Shown piece after piece: positions 54,271-62,694 of a stretch of DNA of 64,000 nucleotides. The DNA comes from Bradyrhizobium sp. BR 10289 (GTDB taxonomy: Bacteria; Pseudomonadota; Alphaproteobacteria; Rhizobiales; Xanthobacteraceae), in contig NZ_JACOFR010000003.1 of assembly GCF_019455385.1 (NCBI RefSeq), positions 310,001-374,000 of the forward strand, read 5' to 3'. Numbering within the stretch: position 1 is the first letter of the stretch; the number at the start of each line of letters is the position of its first letter. The notes beneath the pieces were generated by a model. That model made no database searches. It saw only the letters and a program-made list of their open reading frames with translations, and was not told where the DNA came from. A program made the translations under genes and the position numbers.

Positions 54271-54829
54271 TTAGGCCTCCTGGTCTGTGTTACCTGGACG
54301 TCCGCCAATCATTGCCGGGTCACAAGCAGGGGCTGGCTTCATGCCAGTCGTCGCAACAGCAGCCCCGCGTTCGTCGGCTCGACCGGCCGGAGCGGATGCA
54401 TCGATAAGGATGCCATGTCGCCGTAGACAGGGCTCCCAGTCGCACTCACGGCTGATCAACCTCAGGGCGCGAAGCCGAATCAGTGCTCGCAGGCTAACGG
54501 TTCCGGTCAAGCCCGCGCAATCTGCGAAATTGCAAGCCAGCCCCCAATGGTGAATCGACTGTTAAATGGCGGGGCTGAACCCCGAGATAGCTCTGTCCAG
54601 CGCGTCCAAATGACGCGCCCCGAAGATCCCACACAAGCTGCGAACCATCGCGCGGCGGAAATTCGTGAATGAAATGGATTGAAATCAATCGGAGCTCGTC
54701 CTCAGCGCAGCAATCCGCAGATCCGACGCTGCCGCAACGGCCTCGCACCAGCTCCCGACACTACCACAACCCAACCGGGAACACTCGCCGCCCGGCCAAC
54801 TCACGACTCGCCAAGACTGGGGAACGCAA
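54271..54829. other. Intergenic region between tandem family and LuxR gene
   Basis: The left 160 bp is the leader of paralogue A (AGGAGG, then GGACGTCC at 54296-54303 and the small dyad CTGGC-TTCAT-GCCAG). The middle holds a 5-bp-stem hairpin CGGGG-CTGAA-CCCCG. The right 130 bp must contain the LuxR promoter. No coding sequence supported; the stretch is more AT-rich than core genes near 54.67 kb. Confidence 0.55.
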
Positions 54830-55540
54830 ATGTTTCCGCCGATCGAAGGAACCCTCGCAAACATCACGAGCACGACGACTCTCGATGAACTGAATCTCGT
54901 GCTGACTCGGATTTCGAATGACTATGGCCTCACACTTCTAGCATACCAAGCTGCGCGCCGACCCGAGACCAACACGCTCACCCCGCTGATGCTGCTCTCA
55001 TCCGACGATGACCTGGCGCAGCAATATCTCAAGCATGACGTCCTTCAGGCAGGCTCTGTCTTTCAAAACGGCCGAAGCGGCTTCCTGCCGGTCGACTGGG
55101 GCGAGGCCGCCCCGGAGACACAGGATGCACGCACGTTCTTTCGCAAGACCGGTTTTCGCGGCATGACGATCCCGATCCGGGGGCCGGCCAGCGAGCACGC
55201 ACGTCTGTCGATCGCCTCGAACGTCACCACCGACACCTGGGCCAGCCGGCGGATGACCTATATGCGGGATTTTCTGATCATCGCCCACTTCATTCACGAT
55301 CAGGCCGTGCGGCTAGCAGGCTTGCGACCACAGGAGCTCGGACGATCGCTCTCCGCGCGTGAGCGGGAGACTCTTCAGCTCGCCGCGCGCGGCTTCAGCC
55401 CGAAGCAGATCGCCGCCGACCTGCATCTGTCGCCGACGGCCGTCCGCCTCTATCTGCAGGGCGCACGCACAAAGCTGGAATGCGCGACTCTTATGCAGTC
55501 GATCGCCAGGGCCGTCAGCCTCGACATCATCGAGGCCTGA
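54830..55540 (+). CDS. LuxR-family regulator with autoinducer-binding-like domain
   Basis: 236 residues, the size of quorum-sensing LuxR proteins. Residues about 20-160 form the ligand-binding fold: LNLVLTRISNDYGLTLLAYQAARR, SVFQNGRSGFLPVDWGEA, TGFRGMTIPIRGPASEHARLSIASN. The C-terminal 65 residues are the GerE-type HTH: LSARERETLQLAARGFSPKQIAADLHLSPTAVRLYLQGARTKL. The conserved W-x-x-x-Y and P-x-x-W of strict AHL binders are not all present (the W in PVDWGEA is). There is no luxI-type synthase in the window, so it is a solo regulator here. A GGGGAACGCAA stretch precedes the ATG. Confidence 0.85.
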   Translation: MFPPIEGTLANITSTTTLDELNLVLTRISNDYGLTLLAYQAARRPETNTLTPLMLLSSDDDLAQQYLKHDVLQAGSVFQNGRSGFLPVDWGEAAPETQDARTFFRKTGFRGMTIPIRGPASEHARLSIASNVTTDTWASRRMTYMRDFLIIAHFIHDQAVRLAGLRPQELGRSLSARERETLQLAARGFSPKQIAADLHLSPTAVRLYLQGARTKLECATLMQSIARAVSLDIIEA

Positions 55541-55730
55541 CGCGCGACGCACGCTCGCTCTCTCTTCGAGAGCCACGCGTGCCGCGCGCGACATAGAAAT
55601 TGTCGAAATGTCCAAGGCGAGCGTGTCAAGTTTTATTATCTCAGATTGTGATACACACGCATGATCGCTTTAGATCTCCGCCGGATGCTGCGGCTCGCAG
55701 CTCTCCAGTTCTGTCAGCGGAGAAGACACT

Positions 55731-56204
55731 GTGAAAAATATCCTGCGCTCCATCCTGCCCGCCCTTGTCGCCGTCGCAGCCTTCGCAACGACGGCCCACG
55801 CCAACGACACCATTACCGTCAACTGGACCAACAGCACCGGCTTCGGCATGGGGCGTGACTTTACAGCGGCATACAACGCCTGCAACGGCGGCACTTGCAC
55901 TATCCCGCATGACATCAACAACGGCACGACCGGAGTGCTCACGCACACGGCCGCGAGCACCCAGTACATTCGCACCATGAGCACGCGATTCTACTATATG
56001 GACGGTCTCACGAGGAAGTCGTGTCAGCTCGTGGTTAGCGCCTACGGACCGAACAGCACATTTCCGGGACCAGGATGTGAGGGCAAGAGCATCACCTTTT
56101 CTAAGGGTAACGGGACTGGCACCAGTCCGGTCTGCCAATGGGCCCTTGTCACTGAGGACCCCAAGACGTGCACCTACGTCTTTAACGTCACCACCATGAA
56201 CTAG
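55731..56204 (+). CDS. Exported six-cysteine protein of unknown function
   Basis: 157 residues with a Sec signal peptide (MKNILRSILPALVAVAAFATTAHA-ND). The mature protein (about 133 residues) has six cysteines, in YNACNGGTC, KSCQL, PGCEG, PVCQW and KTCTY, so three disulphides are likely. It is rich in Asn, Thr and Gly with beta character (DTITVNWTNSTGFG, NGTTGVLTHTAAST). Codon use (AAC, ACG, TTT-rich) and lower GC differ from core genes nearby, which hints at transfer. It precedes the efflux cassette by 215 bp on the same strand and follows the LuxR gene. No family recognised. Confidence 0.75.
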   Translation: MKNILRSILPALVAVAAFATTAHANDTITVNWTNSTGFGMGRDFTAAYNACNGGTCTIPHDINNGTTGVLTHTAASTQYIRTMSTRFYYMDGLTRKSCQLVVSAYGPNSTFPGPGCEGKSITFSKGNGTGTSPVCQWALVTEDPKTCTYVFNVTTMN

Positions 56205-56419
56205 AGATGCTGCCCCCCGTGGGTGTCTCGTAGGCACGAGACGCCCATGCCGGACAATCCCAACAAACTAGCAATGATGCAGCGGCGCGGCTCACCCGTG
56301 GTGCTGCAACATCGCGATCATTTGGCCGGCCTGCTCAATCGTTCGGACGATCGAAGGCGTTCATTGGTTCAAGGACTTCACCGCGGTTCGCAGCCCTATC
56401 GTCACCGAGTTCGCGCGGA

Positions 56420-57124
56420 ATGCTGAGCATTGCCCGCGTCAGCAAGAGCTACGCCGGAGTTGCGGGCGGCGCGCCCGTGCTGAGGAACGTCTCGCTATTG
56501 ATCAACGCCGGAGACATGTGCGCGCTGACAGGCGCGTCGGGCTCGGGCAAGACGACGTTGATGAACCTGATGGGGCTGCTCGACCGGCCCGACAGCGGCG
56601 AGATTCATCTGAACGGAACATCCGTCGCAAGCCTGCGCGAGGACGACGCGGCCCGGCTGCGCAACCGGCACATCGGCTTTGTCTTCCAGTCGTTCCATCT
56701 GCTGCCGCGCCTGTCCGCACTCGACAATGTGGCGTTGCCGCTGCTGTATCGCGGCGTCGCGGGCGCGCGGCGCCGACAGGCTGCCGCCGCCGCTCTCGAT
56801 CGTGTCGGCCTTGCGGATCGTCTGGCGCACCGCCCCGATGAACTCTCCGGAGGGCAGCGCCAGCGGGTGGCGATCGCCCGGGCTCTCGTCGGCGAGCCTG
56901 CGTTGCTTCTCGCGGACGAGCCCACCGGCAATCTCGACAGCCAATCCGCCGACGACATCCTCGGCCTGTTCCTGTCCCAGAACCGGGAGTCCGGGGTCAC
57001 CATGGTGATCGTGACTCATGATTCCTCGCTCGCGGCGCGTTGCCCCCGGCGCATCGTCATGCGCGACGGCGGCGTCGTCGACGACAACAGAGGCGAGCTC
57101 CGCTGCGTCGGAGCGACGGCATGA
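56420..57124 (+). CDS. MacB/LolD-type ABC transporter ATP-binding protein
   Basis: 234 residues, a complete nucleotide-binding domain. Walker [10 protein letters not shown] at 38-46, Q-loop FVFQSFHLL, signature LSGGQ at 142-146, Walker B LLLADEP at 162-168, switch His in VTHDSS. The sequence [21 protein letters not shown] and the [10 protein letters not shown] block mark the MacB/LolD group that works by mechanotransmission. In MacB the ATPase is fused to the permease; here it is separate. Its stop overlaps the permease start as ATGA. Confidence 0.93.
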   Translation: MLSIARVSKSYAGVAGGAPVLRNVSLLINAGDMCALTGASGSGKTTLMNLMGLLDRPDSGEIHLNGTSVASLREDDAARLRNRHIGFVFQSFHLLPRLSALDNVALPLLYRGVAGARRRQAAAAALDRVGLADRLAHRPDELSGGQRQRVAIARALVGEPALLLADEPTGNLDSQSADDILGLFLSQNRESGVTMVIVTHDSSLAARCPRRIVMRDGGVVDDNRGELRCVGATA

Positions 57125-58317
57125 GCGGCGATCGCATGGTTCTGCGCGAACTCGCTTTCGATGCGGCTTCGAACTTGCAGGCCCTCACGGGGCGCACCGT
57201 CCTTGCCCTGGTCGGCATCGCGATCGGGACAGCCGCCGTGATCGCGATGCTTCACATCGGCTATAATGCCCGCAAGGAGACGATGCAGCAATTCGACGTG
57301 CTCGGCATCGACCTCGTGAACGTCACCCCGAGATCCGACGGAATGAAAAATGCCGTGATCCCCCTCGACGCCACTCGTGATGTCGCCGCTGTCGGGGTTG
57401 GCGTCATCGCCGCGGCTCCCTTCATCCTCACGGGCACGTCCGTCAGGATCGGCCGCTCCTCGCTTCAGGCCAACCTCGTCGCCGCAACGGACGGTATCTA
57501 TTCGCTCGCCAAGGCCGAGATCGCGACTGGTCGACGGACATCCGATCTCGACGGGTTTGCGCCGTTCGCAGTGCTCGGGGCCGTTCTCACCAAAGACATC
57601 GCGGCGAGCACCGGCAGGCCCGTCAGGATCGGCGACCAGATTTCACTCGACGGCCAGGTCATGACCGTCATCGGCATCCTCGCCAGCGTCTACTCCAATA
57701 TGGTCCTCGGCCTCGATCTCGACCGATCCGTCGTCATTCCCTATGCGGCCGCACGCCGCCTGATCCCGTCCCCTCAAATCACCAATGTCGCGGCACGGAT
57801 CGACATCGCGAACGACGATACGATCGTCTCGGAGAAGATCTCCGAATATTTCGGCGCGCGCATGCGCGGCGGCGGCGTGAGCGTGCAGACCGCGCGACAG
57901 CTGATCGCGACCCTCGATCAGCAGATGCGCATCTACGGCCTCCTGCTGCTGGCGATCGGGACGGTCTCGCTGGTGGTGGGCGGCGTCGGCGTGATGAACG
58001 TGATGCTGATGAGCGTGATGGAGCGGCGGCGGGAGATCGGCATCAGGCTGGCGATCGGTGCACGTCGCCACGATATCCGCGTGATGTTCCTGATCGAAGC
58101 CCTGCTGCTCTCGGCGGCCGGCTCGGCGATCGGCACGGTGCTGGGGACGCTGACCGGCTGGCTCTTCGCCCGATCGTCCGGCTGGACCTTCGCTATGGCG
58201 CCTGTCGCATTGCCGCTGGGGGCCGGCATGGCGCTCGTGGTCGGCCTGTTCTTCGGAAGCTATCCCGCGGCGCGCGCCGCCCGGCTCGATCCGATTGTCG
58301 CCTTGAGGTCGGACTAG
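57121..58317 (+). CDS. MacB-type ABC permease
   Basis: 398 residues. One membrane segment near the N-terminus (LTGRTVLALVGIAIGTAAVIAML), a periplasmic domain of about 215 residues (FDVLGIDLVNVTPRSDG ... MGARMRGGGVSVQTARQL-type end), then three C-terminal segments including LLLLAIGTVSLVVGGVGVMNVMLMSVMERRREIGIRLAIGARRHDI, the FtsX/MacB signature. Four-segment topology without an NBD identifies a MacB-like permease. It is expected to form a dimer with the ATPase and contact the adaptor and TolC. Confidence 0.92.
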   Translation: MSGDRMVLRELAFDAASNLQALTGRTVLALVGIAIGTAAVIAMLHIGYNARKETMQQFDVLGIDLVNVTPRSDGMKNAVIPLDATRDVAAVGVGVIAAAPFILTGTSVRIGRSSLQANLVAATDGIYSLAKAEIATGRRTSDLDGFAPFAVLGAVLTKDIAASTGRPVRIGDQISLDGQVMTVIGILASVYSNMVLGLDLDRSVVIPYAAARRLIPSPQITNVAARIDIANDDTIVSEKISEYFGARMRGGGVSVQTARQLIATLDQQMRIYGLLLLAIGTVSLVVGGVGVMNVMLMSVMERRREIGIRLAIGARRHDIRVMFLIEALLLSAAGSAIGTVLGTLTGWLFARSSGWTFAMAPVALPLGAGMALVVGLFFGSYPAARAARLDPIVALRSD

Positions 58318-59853
58318 ATGGGCGCGCGGCGGAAGCACCGGCTTGGAATTGGGTTCGCGCTGCTGATCGGAGCGGCCGTCCCGCTTGTCGGCGCAGCGGC
58401 GCAGGAGCCAGCCTCAAAAACCGCAGTCAAAGCCAAGCGCGCGGCACGTCCATCCGCAGCCCTGGCGCAGCCGGCCGCCACAGCCGACACGGAGGTAGCC
58501 AGGCCAGCCGGCATTTCACTCACCGTTGCCGATGCGATCGCGATTGCGCTGCGCGACAACAGGACGATCCGCAGCGCCTATATCGACAGGATCGCGCAGA
58601 AGTTCGATCTGAGGGTGGTCGAGGACCGCTTCACGCCGCATTTCTCGATCAACGGAGGCGCGACCCGTCAGCAGGTTGCCGGCATCAACACGACGAGTGC
58701 CGAGATCACGCCGACCGCCATTGCCCTGCTGCCGACGGGAGCAACGTTCGGCCTGGCCTGGGCGAACCACATGACCGATACAGCCGGCATCGTCACACGC
58801 AGCTCCACGGCGGAGCTGACATTGTCGCAGCCTCTGCTGCGCGGAGGCGGCGTCGACGTCAACATGGCGCCGGTGCGGGCCGCCCGCCTGACGGAGAAGA
58901 TCAACCGACTGCGGCTGAAGGCGACGGTCTCAGAGACCGTCGGCCAGGTCATCTTCGCCTATCGTGCACTTCTGCAGGCCCAGGAGGAGCTGAAGCTGGC
59001 ACAGGCATCGGTCGGGCGCGCGGAGGAGCTCCTCGACATCAACCGCACCCTCATCACCGCCGGACGCATGGCCGAAGTCGATATCGTGCAGACCGAGGCC
59101 GACCTCGAGAACCAACGCATTCGCGTGCTCGAGGCGACGAAGACGCTGGATTCGGCGCGGCTGCAATTGCTGAACCTTCTGTCCATCGACCTCGGTGCCG
59201 CGATCGTGGCCAGGGAGAGCACCGATCCGGCGAGGATCGCGACGAACCTGTCGCGGCTGATGCAGATCGCGCTGGCCCAGCGCCCGGATTATCTCGGGCA
59301 GGTTCTCGTCGTCGAGCAAAACAAGTTGGGCATTGTCGTCGCCCAGAATGAACGGTTGTGGGACCTGTCGGTCTTCGCAAGCGGCCGGTTCGGGCGCGAG
59401 ACGACCACAGGCGGTGGCGCTCTCGTTTCCGAACGGATCTCCGACGTGACGGTCGGCGCGTCGTTCAGCGTTCCGCTCAACGATCTGCGCCGCGAGCAAC
59501 CTTTCGTGCAGGCGACCTCGACATTGCAGACGTCGGAGTTGCAGCTTGCCAGCATCCGCCAGGGCCTGGAGCTCCAGGTGCGCGGTTCAGTGACGGATGT
59601 GGACATCCGCTGGCGGCAGCTCGAAGTGGCACGTCGCGCCCGCCATCTGGCTGCCCGAGCCGTGGAGATCGAGAAGGAGAAATTGAAGGCCGGCCGCTCG
59701 GCCAATTTCCAGGTGCGTGGGCTGGAGAACGATCTGAGGTCGGCGGAGAGCCAGCGGCTCGGCGCCATGATCGGCTATCTCAACGCGCTCACGCTTCTGG
59801 ATATCCAATTGGGGACGACGCTGGAGACATGGCGAATCGCGTTGAAAGACTGA
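58318..59853 (+). CDS. TolC-family outer-membrane channel
   Basis: 511 residues starting directly after the permease stop. Signal peptide in the first 28 residues, then an Ala/Lys-rich linker. Two structural repeats typical of TolC: SLTVADAIAIALRDNRTIRSAYIDRIAQKFDLRVVEDRFTPHF and, later, LAQRPDYLGQVLVVEQNKLGIVVAQNERLWDLSVFASGRFG. Long coiled regions (LRLKATVSETVGQVIFAYRALLQAQEELKLAQASVGRAEELL) form the periplasmic tunnel. It gives the cassette its own exit duct, so export can bypass the general TolC. Confidence 0.92.
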   Translation: MGARRKHRLGIGFALLIGAAVPLVGAAAQEPASKTAVKAKRAARPSAALAQPAATADTEVARPAGISLTVADAIAIALRDNRTIRSAYIDRIAQKFDLRVVEDRFTPHFSINGGATRQQVAGINTTSAEITPTAIALLPTGATFGLAWANHMTDTAGIVTRSSTAELTLSQPLLRGGGVDVNMAPVRAARLTEKINRLRLKATVSETVGQVIFAYRALLQAQEELKLAQASVGRAEELLDINRTLITAGRMAEVDIVQTEADLENQRIRVLEATKTLDSARLQLLNLLSIDLGAAIVARESTDPARIATNLSRLMQIALAQRPDYLGQVLVVEQNKLGIVVAQNERLWDLSVFASGRFGRETTTGGGALVSERISDVTVGASFSVPLNDLRREQPFVQATSTLQTSELQLASIRQGLELQVRGSVTDVDIRWRQLEVARRARHLAARAVEIEKEKLKAGRSANFQVRGLENDLRSAESQRLGAMIGYLNALTLLDIQLGTTLETWRIALKD

Positions 59854-61229
59854 CCGTGAACGCCGAGACGCCCGACGCCGAGGAGACGGATCGCCCGGAG
59901 CGTACGCGCGTGGCCGGACCTGTCCCGCGACGAATCAGACGCGTGACGATCGCAGCTGCCCTACTCGCCATTGTCGCATTGAGCCTGACCGCGTGGTGCT
60001 GGCAAAACGCCGTCTCGCCGCCGCGGAGCGCGTCCGGGCCGACAACGGCCCGCACCTTCACGGTTGCACCGAGCGCGGTCGTTTCACGCCTGACCCTGAC
60101 CGGTACCTTGAGAGCCGGAAAGACGGTCCCGATTGTGGCGCCGTTCGACGGCCCCATACTCGAGCGCAAGGTGCAGCTGGGCGATCGTGTCGCTGCGGGT
60201 GACACGGTTCTCATCATGGACCCCGGGGAAGTGCAAAGCCGTTTTCGCGACGCTCAGGGATCCCTGCTCAAGGCCAGCATGGCGCTCGACGTCCTGCTTC
60301 ATTGGGAGACCAGCCCGGAGGTCACGCGCGCCAAGCGGGCAGTCGAGGCCGCAGACGCCACGCTGGCAGTCCTCGAACGCCAGGTGACCGAGATCAAGGC
60401 CCTGTTCGATCGCGGGATCGTCTCGCGCAACGAATTCGATGGGCTGATGCAACAGCGGGATGCACAACGGATCGCAGCCGCCAGCAGCCGCCTGGACCTG
60501 CAAACCACGCTCGCACGTGGCAACGCCGAATACCGCCAGCTGGCGGATCTGGAAATGACGAACGCACAGGCCAGACTGGCGGACCTGAAACAACAACTCG
60601 ATGGCAGCATAGTGCTCGCCCCCTCGTCAGGCATCCTGGTCCGCCCGCCGGCGACGGCACCCAGCACTCAGGGGTCTCTCTCGACCGAGCCCGGAAGCCG
60701 GGTCAGCCGCGGGCAGGCCTTGTTTTCCGTCGCCGATCTTTCGACGCTCGTTGTGGTCGGCAAGATCGACGAGGTCGACGTCAATCGCCTCCATGTCGGC
60801 CAACCTGCCGCGATCACCAGCGATGCCTTCTCCGGCGAGATCGCAGGACGCATCGTCGGCGTGAGCGCCGAAGCGAATGCCGACCAGGCCGGAAATCCGG
60901 CTCCCTCGTTCGAAGTCCGCGCGGCCATATCGGTCGAAGCGGCGCGGCGCGATATGGTGCGGCTGGGCATGTCGGCCCGGATGACGATGGAGCTGATGGC
61001 GAATGCAAAGGCGCTGGTCGTTCCCATCGAAGCCGTAGGCGGTACCCGCGTGAAGCCAATGGTCAGAATCCGTGAGCCAGGATCGGGCCGAGAGTTCGAC
61101 CGGCCCGTCGTCTTAGGAGCAACCACCGAAACTGGCGTCGAGGTGCTGGGCGGTCTGGAGACGGGAGAGGTTGTCGTTCTGACCTCATCCGATATTGGAC
61201 GTGTCTCCGAGCCGGATCCTCCGCGGTGA
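59829..61229 (+). CDS. MacA-like periplasmic adaptor (membrane-fusion protein)
   Basis: 466 residues. One inner-membrane segment at about 40-57 (IAAALLAIVALSLTAWCW). The first lipoyl half is APFDGPILERKVQLGDRVAAGDTVLIMDPGEV, a coiled-coil hairpin of about 110 residues follows, then APSSGILVRPP..., and a beta-barrel/membrane-proximal part to VEVLGGLETGEVVVLTSSD. Overlaps the TolC gene by 25 bp if the ATG is used; an in-frame GTG two bases after the TolC stop is an alternative start. Fourth gene of the efflux cassette and completes inner-membrane, periplasmic and outer-membrane parts. Confidence 0.9.
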   Translation: MANRVERLTVNAETPDAEETDRPERTRVAGPVPRRIRRVTIAAALLAIVALSLTAWCWQNAVSPPRSASGPTTARTFTVAPSAVVSRLTLTGTLRAGKTVPIVAPFDGPILERKVQLGDRVAAGDTVLIMDPGEVQSRFRDAQGSLLKASMALDVLLHWETSPEVTRAKRAVEAADATLAVLERQVTEIKALFDRGIVSRNEFDGLMQQRDAQRIAAASSRLDLQTTLARGNAEYRQLADLEMTNAQARLADLKQQLDGSIVLAPSSGILVRPPATAPSTQGSLSTEPGSRVSRGQALFSVADLSTLVVVGKIDEVDVNRLHVGQPAAITSDAFSGEIAGRIVGVSAEANADQAGNPAPSFEVRAAISVEAARRDMVRLGMSARMTMELMANAKALVVPIEAVGGTRVKPMVRIREPGSGREFDRPVVLGATTETGVEVLGGLETGEVVVLTSSDIGRVSEPDPPR

Positions 61230-61332
61230 ACTGCGCACAGGCACGTGCTTGTCGATCTCGCGCGTCAACGGCTCGAACGACGATAGCAGGGCCACTCTTG
61301 GCCGGGCCCGGTTCGCAAATTTGCTGAGGAAA

Positions 61333-61408
61333 TGGTGCCCAGGGGCGGAATCGAACCACCGACACTGCGATTTTCAGTCGCATGCTCTACCAACTGAGCT
61401 ACCTGGGC
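61333..61408 (-). tRNA. tRNA-Phe (GAA)
   Basis: Minus-strand cloverleaf: acceptor GCCCAGG / CCTGGGC with ACCA end encoded, D-arm AGCTCAGTTGGTAGAGC, anticodon arm GCGACTGAAAATCGC with anticodon GAA flanked by T and A, T-arm GTCGGTGGTTCGATTCC. 76 nt including CCA. It ends the accessory region; yacG and maf follow on its 5' side. tRNA-Phe genes are known integration sites, but no duplicated 3' end or integrase was seen here. Confidence 0.96.
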
Positions 61409-61592
61409 TTGCTGTGCGAAGGACCAAGGCCCATCGAGCGGGCGGTTTATAGTGGGCTCGGGGCTGCCTGTCCACCCGGCTTCGCCAAGTGGCTTCGCCG
61501 GGCGCGGCCCGGCTGTGTACAAGATGGGGTGGGCTTGCCGGGGTTGGCGCCGGGCGCGGCATTTCAAGCCGCAAGCAGTTGAAATTTCTTAT

Positions 61593-61775
61593 TTATTCTA
61601 CGTCATCCACCTCGTCGTCGCGGCCGGGGATGACGTAGCTGCCCTTCAGCCAGCGGTTCAGATCGACGTCGCGGCAGCGCGAGGAGCAGAACGGGCGGGT
61701 GGCCTGCGCCTGCGGCTTGCCGCAGATCGGGCAGGTCTTGAGCGATCCTGCGGGCTTGTTGACCTGGTTGTCCAT
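61593..61775 (-). CDS. yacG: DNA gyrase inhibitor YacG
   Basis: 60 residues. Four zinc ligands Cys15, Cys18, Cys30 and Cys34 in CPICGKP and [15 protein letters not shown], the full family pattern, with the acidic tail DDEVDDVE. In E. coli YacG binds GyrB and inhibits gyrase. Typical place next to maf and tRNA-Phe in Rhizobiales. Confidence 0.92.
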   Translation of the reverse strand: MDNQVNKPAGSLKTCPICGKPQAQATRPFCSSRCRDVDLNRWLKGSYVIPGRDDEVDDVE

Positions 61776-61919
61776 GATGTCGGCAGCTTACAAGGGGTGA
61801 CGGGGTTCAAGAGCCTGTCGGTGAACGGGTTCCCGGGACAACGGCGCGTGCTTCCTCGCCGGGCTCGGAACGGCCCATTCTACTGTGCATGGGGTTGTTT
61901 TCGAGGTTTGAGTTGGCGC

Positions 61920-62549
61920 TCACACCGCGGTGGCGTTGAGCCAGCCGAAGCGGATCGGAAAGCCTTCGCCGCCGAGCAGCGTCGTGGTCTCGTAGAGCGG
62001 CAGGCCGACCACGTTGGTGTAGGACCCCACCATCTTCACCACGAACGAGCCGGCAATGCCCTGCACGGCATAGCCGCCGGCTTTGCCGCGCCATTCGCCG
62101 GAGCCGATATAGGCCTGGATGTCGTCCTCCGAGAGGCGCTTGAAGCGGACGCGGGTCTCGACGAGGCGCTGGCGGAAGGCCTCGCGCGGCGTCACCAGGG
62201 TGATGGCGGTGTAGACGCGGTGGTTGCGGCCCGACAGCAGTCGCAGGCACTGCGCGGCTTCGTCGACCAGATTGGCCTTGGGCAGGATGCGGCGGCCGAC
62301 CGCCACGACCGTGTCAGCCGAGAGGATGAAGGCCCCGCGCAGCTCGTCGTCCAGCTGTACCGATTTGAGCGCCGCATCGGCCTTGGCCCGCGCGAGGCGA
62401 TTGGCGCAGGCGCGCGGCAGCTCGCCCCGCTTCGGCGTCTCGTCGACGTCGGCCGGACGGAGCGCGTCCGGCTCGATGCCGGCCTGGTTGAGCAGCGACA
62501 GGCGCCGCGGCGAACCGGAGGCAAGTACGAATTTGGGGCGGCCGAGCAT
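61920..62549 (-). CDS. maf: Maf-family nucleoside triphosphate pyrophosphatase
   Basis: 209 residues. [12 protein letters not shown] at 9-20 (the S-x-S-P-R-R substrate loop), then [25 protein letters not shown] and [21 protein letters not shown]. It hydrolyses noncanonical or canonical NTPs to NMPs (housecleaning, division-linked). Conserved order with yacG on one side and the phosphatase gene on the other. Confidence 0.92.
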   Translation of the reverse strand: MLGRPKFVLASGSPRRLSLLNQAGIEPDALRPADVDETPKRGELPRACANRLARAKADAALKSVQLDDELRGAFILSADTVVAVGRRILPKANLVDEAAQCLRLLSGRNHRVYTAITLVTPREAFRQRLVETRVRFKRLSEDDIQAYIGSGEWRGKAGGYAVQGIAGSFVVKMVGSYTNVVGLPLYETTTLLGGEGFPIRFGWLNATAV

Positions 62550-62694
62550 CAGGTGATTTGGGGGATGAAGCAGGGGGTGAATTGCGCGCGGAACCTATCG
62601 GAAGGGGGCTGATTTCACAACCCGGAACCCCGACTTTGCTGATTCAAGGCCCCCGACATGGCTGTGCCCGCGATCTGTGACGCGGGTGTTACGG

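Larger units (their letters stand above)
52438..54430. repeat. Tandem triplication: gene plus leader, about 850-bp unit
   Basis: Two full units and one truncated unit in direct orientation, each consisting of a minus-strand gene and its leader. Full unit length is about 850 bp (52731-53580 and 53581-about 54430). The truncated unit is 52438-52730. Leaders are nearly identical for the first 75 bases upstream of each ATG, including AGGAGG and the palindrome GGACGTCC; further out L1 and L2 remain similar and L3 diverges. Confidence 0.9.

Noticed and set aside
54310..54340. Sigma-54 promoter in the tandem-family leader (TGGCAT ... GC)
   Set aside because: The GG and GC spacing is right by chance on one strand, but the -12 element is poor and the same bases form a simple CTGGC/GCCAG dyad.
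52438..54430. CRISPR array
   Set aside because: Repeats are about 850-bp gene units, not short repeats with spacers; no cas genes in view.
56223..56426. 67-codon frame between the six-cysteine protein and the efflux ATPase
   Set aside because: Basic Arg/Gln-rich product without family features; no ribosome binding site; overlaps the start of the ATPase gene. The 215-bp gap remains unexplained.
61333..61408. Attachment site with duplicated tRNA-Phe 3' end
   Set aside because: No second copy of the tRNA 3' sequence and no integrase gene were noticed in the window.
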